64,000 nt of DNA, taken from an uncultured Candidatus Melainabacteria bacterium. GTDB lineage: Bacteria > Cyanobacteriota > Vampirovibrionia > Gastranaerophilales > Gastranaerophilaceae. Under the pieces are notes generated by a model that had not been told where the DNA came from, searched no databases, and saw nothing but the letters and a program-made list of their open reading frames with translations. The DNA is taken from NCBI GenBank assembly GCA_934718135.1, contig CAKUZW010000003.1, positions 1 through 64,000 of the forward strand, given 5' to 3'. This document shows, one piece after another, positions 7,131 through 14,646 of this stretch; position 1 is the stretch's first letter; every line of letters begins with the position of its first letter. Made by a program: the position numbers and the translations under genes.

Positions 7131-7922
7131 ATGAAAAAAGATAATAACACTGCAAAATTTAAGGCAATAAGGGACAAGGAACAAGGAAATAAGTTCTTTA
7201 TGCCCCTTGAAAAGAAAGCCGCTTTCACACTTGCGGAAGTGCTCATAACACTTGGAGTAATCGGAATTATTGCGATTTTGACTATTCCTTCTACGGTAAA
7301 AAATTATAAAAATAAATTATACGTTTCACAACTCAAAAAAGTTTATTCTCAACTAACTGATGCGACTACATCAATGGTAAATGATGAACATGCAAACAAT
7401 TTTTATGAAACAACAGGTGGAGTAAAAAATTCATGTTCAGATGCAGATAAAGGAACTTGTGAAAAAGGTCCGGGGTATTTTTTAACTACATATTTAAAAA
7501 ATATCAAAGTAAATTGTAAAACCGGAACAAAAACTTGCCTTGCAAATACATATAACTCCGCAGACGGCAATGAAATAAGAACAGTTTTTGGAGATTATTG
7601 CGTTCAAACAACAAACGGAGCTAGCATTTGTATGGCTTATGATGAAGAATCAAACTTTGACAAAATTCTTGTTGATGTGAACGGAACATCTGAACCAAAT
7701 ATCATAGGTAAAGATGTATTTGTTATGAAAGTCAAAACTGATGGTTCAATTACAGATTTGTCAAGCGATGAAGATGATTGTAATAAAGGCTCTACTGATG
7801 ACGAAGATGCAAGAACTGATGTTGAAAAATATGCAAGCGGATGTTTGACAAAAGTTATTAATGCCGGTTGGCAAATAAATGACGATGAACAAAAAGAAGA
7901 AGAAGAACCTAGTGGAGACTAA
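7131..7922 (+). CDS. Type IV pilin-like protein, array member 4
   Basis: A 263-residue prepilin with a 31-residue leader ending EKKAA before FTLAEVLITLGVIGIIAILT. Part of the leader (KAIRDKEQGNKFF) is translated from the 'aataagggacaaggaa' repeat also seen near 18700. The exported domain carries CSDADKGTC and DVNGTSEPNIIGKDVF. It ends with an acidic tail (EQKEEEEPSGD) after GWQIND, replacing the GWKMNY end of the other members. It is the last gene of the array and is followed by a strong terminator at 7945-7986. Confidence 0.87.
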   Translation: MKKDNNTAKFKAIRDKEQGNKFFMPLEKKAAFTLAEVLITLGVIGIIAILTIPSTVKNYKNKLYVSQLKKVYSQLTDATTSMVNDEHANNFYETTGGVKNSCSDADKGTCEKGPGYFLTTYLKNIKVNCKTGTKTCLANTYNSADGNEIRTVFGDYCVQTTNGASICMAYDEESNFDKILVDVNGTSEPNIIGKDVFVMKVKTDGSITDLSSDEDDCNKGSTDDEDARTDVEKYASGCLTKVINAGWQINDDEQKEEEEPSGD

Positions 7923-7944
7923 TTTAAATTATTAGTTTTTATAT

Positions 7945-7986
7945 AAAGGTAGACGGCGAATGAGAATTCATTCGCCGTCTACCTTT
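7945..7986. terminator. Strong bidirectional terminator
   Basis: A 19-bp perfect stem (aaaggtagacggcgaatga and its complement) with a 4-base loop (gaat) is followed by T-rich sequence on both strands. It separates the converging prepilin array and pfp. Confidence 0.9.
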
Positions 7987-8007
7987 TAATTATTTATTAC
8001 TTTTTAA

Positions 8008-9690
8008 TTAAACAGAAGCTAATTCTCTGCTTCTTTCCAATTGCAAAGTAACTGTTGTGATATCACAAACAGAGCTTGGTCCGAAGTATTGGATAGCACC
8101 AGGGAACAAGTATCTGTCGTTCATAGCCCAATCTTCTCTATTGTCTTGTAATTGTTTGAATACAGGACCGTCAAGTCTAACTAGAGCTTTTTGAATAACA
8201 GGTTTCATTTCGCCGTGACGTTTTTCCATGTTCATCATCATTGTAAGAGGAACACCGCCTGCAATCCATTTGTCAGCACTTTCAGTTAAGTTTCTAACTG
8301 ATGACAAGTAACCTGTCATACCAAAGCTAATCAATGCAAATGCGTTGTAGCCTAATGAATAGCAATAATCAGCATCGAAGTTAGAAGGGAATGCACAACG
8401 TCCTTCATATCCGAAGAAGTGTGATTGTGCTGAGAATTTACCGATAAATGAACCTTCTTCTTTCAATTCAGCCAATCTTGTTGAAATCATTTCGATTAAC
8501 AATTTTTCTGTTTCGATTTTAGAAACTTGAACGTTGCCATGTGGATCTCTATCAGCCAATAGTTGGCCTTTAATCAAAGCAGGTAATGATTTGTAAACTT
8601 TTGCGTTTTCTTCATCTAATCTATCTTCAACGATATCAAATTTTTCTCTGATAGTTGTAGCATTAACAAATGCTGAATCATTTTCAAGAGAAGCCATAAT
8701 ATCGTTCAAGTTAGAAATCATTGAACCCATTTCTGGAATAAATTCAATCAATCCTTCTGGAATTACAGCGATACCGAAGTTTTTACCAGCATTAGCACGT
8801 CTGACAATGATATCTGTCATATAGTCAATGATTGAAGATAATGACATTTTCTTTTCTTGAACTTCTTCAGAAATCAATATGATGTTTGGTTGAGTTTGCA
8901 ATGCAGCTTCCAATGCAACGTGAGAAGCACTTCTACCCATGATTTTTACAAAGTGCCAATATTTTTTAGCTGAATTTGCGTCTCTTTCGATGTTTCCGAT
9001 AAGTTCAGCATAAGTTTTTGTTGCGGTATCAAAACCGAAAGAAATTTCGATTTGGTCATTTTTCAAGTCGCCATCAATTGTTTTAGGGCAACCAATAACT
9101 TGGATACCTGCATTGTGTTTTACAAACCATTCAGCAAGCATTGCAGCGTTTGTATTAGAATCATCACCACCGATAATTACAACAGCAGAAATGTTTAATT
9201 TTTTACAAACAGCCAATGATTTTTCGAATTGTTCTTCTGTTTCTAATTTAGTTCTACCGGAACCGATAATATCAAAACCACCGGTATTTCTATACGCATT
9301 GATAAATTCATCATCAAATTCTACATATTTTCCGTCAATGATACCAGAAGGGCCACCTAAGAAACCGTATAATTTGTTAGAAGAATTAGCGTTTTTCAAT
9401 GCATCATACAAACCTGCGATAACGTTATGTCCACCAGGAGCTTGACCACCTGAAAGGATAACACCAACGTTTCTGATTTCAGATTCTTTTGAAATAGTTG
9501 AAGCTTCAAAAGTTACTGTTGGTTTTCCATAAGTATTTGAAAATAAAGCTTCAATTTGTTCTTGATCTCTAACAGATTCAGTCGCATCTCCTTCAACCAT
9601 GCGTAGTGAATTAACACCGTTTTGCAAGCTTTGAGGAAGTTTTGGCTGATACTTCAATCTTTCAATTTGTAATGGTGAAAGTTTAGTCAT
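8008..9690 (-). CDS. pfp: PPi-dependent 6-phosphofructokinase, long form
   Basis: Phosphorylates fructose 6-phosphate with pyrophosphate instead of ATP, reversibly, in glycolysis. At 560 residues it belongs to the long PPi-PFK clade. Key segments are GGQAPGGHN at the phosphate-binding turn, GGDDSNTNA (Asp after GGD is the hallmark of PPi use, where ATP enzymes have Gly), PKTIDGDLKN with the catalytic Thr/Asp and the Lys typical of PPi enzymes, and MGRSASH. The start has aaaggaaagg about 8 nt upstream. It is transcribed alone between a terminator and the Ycf45-like gene. Together with tpiA it supports an energy-saving fermentative glycolysis. Confidence 0.95.
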   Translation of the reverse strand: MTKLSPLQIERLKYQPKLPQSLQNGVNSLRMVEGDATESVRDQEQIEALFSNTYGKPTVTFEASTISKESEIRNVGVILSGGQAPGGHNVIAGLYDALKNANSSNKLYGFLGGPSGIIDGKYVEFDDEFINAYRNTGGFDIIGSGRTKLETEEQFEKSLAVCKKLNISAVVIIGGDDSNTNAAMLAEWFVKHNAGIQVIGCPKTIDGDLKNDQIEISFGFDTATKTYAELIGNIERDANSAKKYWHFVKIMGRSASHVALEAALQTQPNIILISEEVQEKKMSLSSIIDYMTDIIVRRANAGKNFGIAVIPEGLIEFIPEMGSMISNLNDIMASLENDSAFVNATTIREKFDIVEDRLDEENAKVYKSLPALIKGQLLADRDPHGNVQVSKIETEKLLIEMISTRLAELKEEGSFIGKFSAQSHFFGYEGRCAFPSNFDADYCYSLGYNAFALISFGMTGYLSSVRNLTESADKWIAGGVPLTMMMNMEKRHGEMKPVIQKALVRLDGPVFKQLQDNREDWAMNDRYLFPGAIQYFGPSSVCDITTVTLQLERSRELASV

Positions 9691-9883
9691 TTAATAAGTC
9701 CTTTCCTTTTGTAATACGTGATTTACATGCTACATATTACTACAAAAAAAATTTTCTGTCATTTGAAAAGGACTGAACCAAATTATTATACAAATAAAAA
9801 CGGGAACCCCTTCTCAAGGGTTGACAGAATGACGTATTTTCTTCGTGCTTTGAGAAAGGGCTCAAACTTTTATGTATGGGGAT

Positions 9884-11509
9884 TTATCCCAATTTTTCTT
9901 TATAATCTTTGCCACCAACAATTCGCAAGTGTCTGTTTTCACCTTCGCCAATTGAAGTGCTTGCCAAATTGTGTTGTTCAACGAGTTCGTGTTGGAGTTT
10001 ACGAATCTGTTGATTTTGCGGAGTCAATTCAATATCTTTTGCTCCTGCCAAAACCTTTTCAATTGCAGCTTTTGCTTCATCAAGAGCTTTTTCTGTGATA
10101 TCGTAGAATGTTTGTTTTTCATTCAATTCCGCAATATCCAAAGCTTCTTTGATAACTTTTTGAATTTGTGCCATTGAATTAGTTTTTACATAGAAGATTT
10201 GAAGTCTGTTTTCCTCCGCTGTACTCAGAACTTTTGCTCCACCTTTTACAAAGTTTTTGTGAGCAATTACGATGTCTGCATCATCCAAATTTCGGGTAAT
10301 TTCAGCATTCAAATCCAAACGTTCGATTACCTTTTCTGCAATACTTCTTGATACGGCATAAAGGTATATTTTTTTGAATTTTTTAACTTCATCAACATAT
10401 TTCTGTCTTGAAAAACTAAATTTCAAGCTTTCAGGATGTTCGATTTTATTATCAAGAGCATTGATTTTATCAATAACATTAGGAACTCTGGCAGGAACCG
10501 GTTCAACAGCAGCAATGTTATTGAAATTGTAAACTTTATCAACCTTTCTGATTTCCGGTCTGATTGGCCATCCTCTTAAAATGTAATCAACAGCTTCTGC
10601 CGTATCTTTATAAACTGCAAGGGTATTTCTATCCAAGATTTCAATTACAATATCAAAGGTCGGTTGTTTTTCTCTTTCCAAAACTGTTTTTTGTGAAGAA
10701 CGGCGTTTAGCTTCATCATCACCTAATGTAACTGATTGAATACCACCGACCAAATCTGATAACGTTGGGTTTTTAATCAAACTTTCAAGACTATTACCGT
10801 GAGCTGTTGCAATCAACATTACACCACGTTCAGCAATTGTTCTTGCTGCTTGGGCTTCTGCTTCAGTTCCGATTTCATCTACAACAATAACTTCGGGAGT
10901 ATGGTTTTCAACCGCTTCAATCATAACATCCTTTTGATATTCCGGTTGTCGAACCTGCATCCTTCTTGCATGTCCTACCGCAGGATGTGGAGTATCACCA
11001 TCTCCGGCTATTTCGTTTGATGTATCTACAATAACAACACGTTTGCCTAAATCATCAGCCATAAGTCTTGCTATTTCTCTTAACTTGGTAGTTTTACCTA
11101 CTCCGGGACGACCTAAGAACAAAATACTTTTATTTTGCAAACAGATATCTCTAATACAAGAAATTGTACCTGTTACAACTCTACCTATTCTGCAAGTAAG
11201 TCCTACTATTTTACCTTGTCTGTTACGAATTGCACTGATTCTGTGAAGAGTTCCCGGAATTCCTGAACGATTGTCTGAGGTGAACTCTTGAACCCTTGAT
11301 GTTATATATGAAATATCATCATAATCAACATTGGAAGTTTCAATATATTCTATCTTACCGTTAGAATGTCTGATTTCAGGTTGTCTACCAATATCTAACA
11401 CTATTTCGATTACATCTTCCATATTTTCATAGGATATGTGGCGTTTAATCCTATCGGGGAGAATTTCCATTAATCGGTCTAAATCATTTTGAAATTGTAG
11501 GTTGCTCAT
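9884..11509 (-). CDS. Ycf45/SpoIIIAA-like AAA ATPase
   Basis: A 541-residue P-loop ATPase. The N-terminal ~100 residues are a SpoIIIAA/Ycf45-type segment (ITSRVQEFTSDNRSGIPG, LHRISAIRNRQG); then comes Walker A GRPGVGKTT, a DTSNEIAGDGD motif, Walker B VIVVDEIGTEAE and a sensor-like IATAHGNSLESL. A long linker (~330-450) leads to a C-terminal region whose end (GEGENRHLRIV) resembles an R3H single-stranded nucleic-acid-binding motif. Cyanobacteria and plastids encode this architecture as Ycf45; Firmicutes use the ATPase half in sporulation. Its cellular role is not established. It has a clear ribosome site (aaagg) and stands alone, between pfp and an unrecognised gene. Confidence 0.85.
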   Translation of the reverse strand: MSNLQFQNDLDRLMEILPDRIKRHISYENMEDVIEIVLDIGRQPEIRHSNGKIEYIETSNVDYDDISYITSRVQEFTSDNRSGIPGTLHRISAIRNRQGKIVGLTCRIGRVVTGTISCIRDICLQNKSILFLGRPGVGKTTKLREIARLMADDLGKRVVIVDTSNEIAGDGDTPHPAVGHARRMQVRQPEYQKDVMIEAVENHTPEVIVVDEIGTEAEAQAARTIAERGVMLIATAHGNSLESLIKNPTLSDLVGGIQSVTLGDDEAKRRSSQKTVLEREKQPTFDIVIEILDRNTLAVYKDTAEAVDYILRGWPIRPEIRKVDKVYNFNNIAAVEPVPARVPNVIDKINALDNKIEHPESLKFSFSRQKYVDEVKKFKKIYLYAVSRSIAEKVIERLDLNAEITRNLDDADIVIAHKNFVKGGAKVLSTAEENRLQIFYVKTNSMAQIQKVIKEALDIAELNEKQTFYDITEKALDEAKAAIEKVLAGAKDIELTPQNQQIRKLQHELVEQHNLASTSIGEGENRHLRIVGGKDYKEKLG

Positions 11510-11823
11510 ATATTCGCCGCCTTTCTATTTTGATTATAACAAAATATTTTATGGCTATTAAATGCGATTTACTGGGGATATATCTTCTATATATATTATA
11601 CTACATGTATCGGACTTTTTGTTGGATTTCTTTAAACATGTTCGAATATTTTTTACAAAACTTTACATTTTAAAATGGGTTCAAATTCAATAATAGCAAC
11701 TATCTTTGTTTAAAAAAATAGAAAAAAAATAAAAATTTCAATCCAAAGATTGATATTAATTTAATCAATTAATATTTCGAAATATCATCAAAATTAGATT
11801 ACGATAAGTTTACAAAACGAACT
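11510..11823. other. AT-rich intergenic region with inverted repeats
   Basis: No gene is seen. Near 11738-11753 a 6-bp hairpin (tcaatc/gattga) followed on the minus strand by a T-run may weakly terminate the gene ending at 11824. Overlapping it, ATATTAATT (11753-11761) and AATTAATAT (11767-11775) form a perfect 9-bp inverted repeat with a 5-base spacer. The promoter of the Ycf45-like gene should lie in the right-hand AT-rich part (11520-11600), but no element stands out. Confidence 0.5.
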
Positions 11824-13305
11824 TTAGATTTCGCCCAAACTATCAACTTTGAATTGGCAACCAATTTCTTCCTGAGCCAAAACAGTAATATTATTCATAT
11901 AAAGAGAAAGTAATGTGAAAAATATTTGTCTGTATTCCATTGGTACAATCAGTTTTGGAGAATAGATATTCAGTTTTTTAGATTTTCGAAGCAATTTATT
12001 TGCAAGTTTTTCCGCTAAAGCTCCGTCAATTTTAATTAAACTGTCTTCTGTTTCATCACAGCTCATTACTAAATCAGAATATGTTTTTTCTGAAATTTCA
12101 AAAGCACTGATTGTTTCGCCATCTTCATTTGCATAAGACTTACAAATTTGGCGAGCCAAAGACAATCTGACTTTATTCAAAATATCAGCCTTACTGCCTT
12201 CATCGGCAAAATCGTTAATCTTTTCAAAAATATAGGTAATATTTTTAATAGAAACTCTTTCTTTTATCAAACTTGTCATCAAATATTTCAAATCAGAATA
12301 TGTCAAAACATCAGGAACAATATTCTCTACCAAAAATTCGTTTTCTTTTTCAACAACATCCAAGTATTTGTCAATATCCTCATAATCCAACAAATCATCT
12401 ACATACTTGACTGCAACGTATTCTAAAGCCTTTGCAATATATTCTGACGGAGAAATTCCTTTTTGCCAAAAATCTTTTGTTTTTTCCTTTTCAACCCAAA
12501 CAATTTTTCTACCGGTAATTTCATCAACACCGGTTATAGAATTTTTAATTTTGTGTTCAGTATGAAGTTCATCATCATAAAACATCAAATATTTTGGGCA
12601 AACACCGGCTCTAAAAACTTCCATACCACGAATTCTAATACTGAATTCGCAAGTGTTTAAGTTTTCGTCATCTTTAAATACTACTTTTGGAATTATATAA
12701 CCAATTTCTTCGGTTAATTTCAAGCGAGATTTAACTGTTTCAGCAACAAGTTCTTCTCCTGATGAATCTTTATCTGTATCAATATAACCTAAAAGTTCTT
12801 CACTCAAATATATAGTCAATTTTTCTTCATGAAGTTTTTGGTACATCAAATCAGGCGAAGTTGCCTTGTTGAGTTGAATTCTCAATTCTTCCAACTCTTT
12901 TAATCCGGCAGAAATTTTGTCATTCAATTTTTTTCTTGAAACAGAAGCTGGAGCTTCACCTTCAAGTTCAGCTTTTATTTTATTAATCTGTTCTTTCTCA
13001 TGGCGGATTTTTGATTGAATTTCAAGACAATTTTCATACTCAGTCATTTTAGGAGAAAGCATTTTTTCCATTTGGCTTTTAAAGTCTGAAATATTTATTA
13101 TATCTGAATCTGAACTATTAGCAGATTTAGCTTCACGCATAAAAATACAGTTCAATTGGCTAGAGTCTTCATCATCTCCAACTTCATGCATACTATAAAG
13201 TTCCCACCCGTTCATTGACATTTCATTCAACAAGTTTTGAAGAGCTTGAGCATCTTCTGCCGAACAAGATTTAATAACGTATTCCATTCTATTTTTGCCA
13301 AACAT
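11824..13305 (-). CDS. Unrecognised protein with DUF4177-like N-terminus
   Basis: A 493-residue cytosolic-looking protein with no signal peptide or membrane segment. The first ~60 residues (MEYVIKSC..., MSMNGWELYSMHEVGDD) resemble the small DUF4177 fold. A charged coiled coil follows at about 80-150 (IRHEKEQINKIKAELEGE), then a helical region ending near a predicted hydrophobic helix (IFFTLLSLYMNNIT). I do not recognise the rest. It is 6 bp downstream of udp, with its ribosome site (aaaggat) overlapping the end of udp, so the two are co-transcribed. A functional link to nucleoside salvage is not evident. Confidence 0.75.
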   Translation of the reverse strand: MFGKNRMEYVIKSCSAEDAQALQNLLNEMSMNGWELYSMHEVGDDEDSSQLNCIFMREAKSANSSDSDIINISDFKSQMEKMLSPKMTEYENCLEIQSKIRHEKEQINKIKAELEGEAPASVSRKKLNDKISAGLKELEELRIQLNKATSPDLMYQKLHEEKLTIYLSEELLGYIDTDKDSSGEELVAETVKSRLKLTEEIGYIIPKVVFKDDENLNTCEFSIRIRGMEVFRAGVCPKYLMFYDDELHTEHKIKNSITGVDEITGRKIVWVEKEKTKDFWQKGISPSEYIAKALEYVAVKYVDDLLDYEDIDKYLDVVEKENEFLVENIVPDVLTYSDLKYLMTSLIKERVSIKNITYIFEKINDFADEGSKADILNKVRLSLARQICKSYANEDGETISAFEISEKTYSDLVMSCDETEDSLIKIDGALAEKLANKLLRKSKKLNIYSPKLIVPMEYRQIFFTLLSLYMNNITVLAQEEIGCQFKVDSLGEI

Positions 13306-13311
13306 AATAAA

Positions 13312-14070
13312 TTATCCTTTTAATATTTTAATAGCTTCAATTGCTGTTTTAATCGCTTTTTCTGTATCATGTACAACAGGATTTTCTAAATTTGCTTTTT
13401 CTCTTTCTTGATTTGCAACTGTCAAAAATACAGAACCAACACGAACTTTCAAATAACTTGCAACCGTAAATAATGCTGCAGATTCCATTTCAGAAGCCAA
13501 ACAGCCAAGACGTTTCCAAGCTTCCCATTTGTTTTGCAATTCATAAGATACAGGCATAAGTTCAGGACTATGTTGTCCGTAAAAAGAATCTTTACACTCA
13601 ACAACACCTGTGTGGTGAGGGAATTCTAAATTTTTAGAAGCTTGAACCAAAGCATTAACAACATCCAAATTTGCAACAGCAGGAAATTCAATCGGAGCGT
13701 ATTCTTTACTTGTTCCTTCCATTCTGATAGCCCCTGTTGCAATAACTAAATCGCCACTTTTAACATCAAGTTGCATTCCACCACAAGTTCCAACTCTAAT
13801 AAAAGTATCTGCCCCAACTTTAACAAGTTCTTCTAAAGCAATAGCAGCAGAAGGGCCGCCAATACCTGTGGAAGTAACACTAACTTTTTCACCGTCCAAA
13901 TATCCGGTATAAGTTACAAATTCTCTTCTATCGGCAATTTTTTGAGGGTTATCAAAGTACTGTGCAATTTTTTCACAACGTTTAGGATCTCCGGGCAAAA
14001 TAACATATTTACCCACGTCACCTGATTTTAAACCTATATGATATTGTGTTCCGTCATCTGAATATTTCAT
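13312..14070 (-). CDS. udp: Uridine phosphorylase family protein
   Basis: Cleaves uridine (possibly other nucleosides) with phosphate to base and ribose 1-phosphate. At 252 residues it matches Udp/PNP family-1 phosphorylases: VILPGDPKRCEKIA (phosphate-binding Gly-Asp), STGIGGPSAAIALEEL, RVGTCGGMQ, and SEMESAALF with the ribose-binding Met and Glu. The LEFPAVA block is typical of uridine phosphorylase; I cannot exclude a broader purine/pyrimidine specificity. The ribosome site aggtg is 6 nt before ATG. It is the first gene of an operon with the 493-residue protein. Adenine deaminase at 32914 suggests a general capacity for nucleoside salvage. Confidence 0.9.
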   Translation of the reverse strand: MKYSDDGTQYHIGLKSGDVGKYVILPGDPKRCEKIAQYFDNPQKIADRREFVTYTGYLDGEKVSVTSTGIGGPSAAIALEELVKVGADTFIRVGTCGGMQLDVKSGDLVIATGAIRMEGTSKEYAPIEFPAVANLDVVNALVQASKNLEFPHHTGVVECKDSFYGQHSPELMPVSYELQNKWEAWKRLGCLASEMESAALFTVASYLKVRVGSVFLTVANQEREKANLENPVVHDTEKAIKTAIEAIKILKG

Positions 14071-14111
14071 AATTCACCTATTTAATGGAATAAAGAAGAA
14101 GAAACACGGAA

Positions 14112-14141
14112 ATAAGTTCATTTATTTTTTTTTGAACTTAT
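14112..14141. repeat. Inverted repeat upstream of udp
   Basis: ATAAGTTCA (14112-14120) and TGAACTTAT (14133-14141) form a 9-bp inverted repeat around a T-rich loop. It lies within a short tract of the 'ggaaataagttc' repeat type found at several other places in the window. It could act as a terminator after skp has ended or be a repeat remnant. Confidence 0.4.
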
Positions 14142-14172
14142 CTCCTATTCCCTTTTTCCTTATTAATATAAC

Positions 14173-14622
14173 CTATTGTCCTTTTAATTTTTGAATAACT
14201 AAATCAGTAATATCAACACCACCAACAAAAATTACTTGGTCAGATAAAACAGCATCAAGTCTTTGTGCAACCATAACAGATTTAGCTGCAGTTTGAATTT
14301 GAGTCAAAATTTGGTTTTCTCTATCATTTCTCAATTTCAACAATGCATCTTGTTTAGCGTTAAACTCTGTTGTTGTTTGAGTTTCAAAGTTTTGTTTTTT
14401 TAGTGGAGTATCTAAAGATTTGTATTGTTTTTCTTTTTCAAGCATATATTGTTGCAATTCAAGACCTTTTGCATCAATTTCTTTCACTGCTTGTTGAGCT
14501 GCAGGATAATTATCCAAAACTTTTTGGTAATTAATATATCCGACTTCTGCATTAGCACTGTTTCCAAAAGAAAGAGCCAATCCGGCAGCCATCAATATTG
14601 CCATTAATTTTAATTTTTTCAT
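14173..14622 (-). CDS. skp: OmpH/Skp-family periplasmic chaperone
   Basis: A 149-residue secreted protein. The signal peptide (MKKLKLMAILMAAGLALSFG, cleavage near ANA-EV) is followed by GYINYQKVLDNYPAAQ, the conserved Skp start, then a long charged coiled coil (~35-110) that forms the tentacle arms, and a short beta segment (VIFVGGVDITDLVI). Skp trimers hold unfolded outer-membrane proteins in the periplasm and hand them to BamA. The gene is 24 bp downstream of bamA with its own ribosome site (aggagg), the usual bamA-skp order. The assignment is firm. Confidence 0.92.
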   Translation of the reverse strand: MKKLKLMAILMAAGLALSFGNSANAEVGYINYQKVLDNYPAAQQAVKEIDAKGLELQQYMLEKEKQYKSLDTPLKKQNFETQTTTEFNAKQDALLKLRNDRENQILTQIQTAAKSVMVAQRLDAVLSDQVIFVGGVDITDLVIQKLKGQ

Positions 14623-14646
14623 AGTTCCTCCTATTTTATATATTTA

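Noticed and set aside
9718..10098. Plus-strand frame of 126 codons between pfp and the Ycf45-like gene
   Set aside because: It runs antisense into the Ycf45-like coding region and has no ribosome site or recognisable domain.
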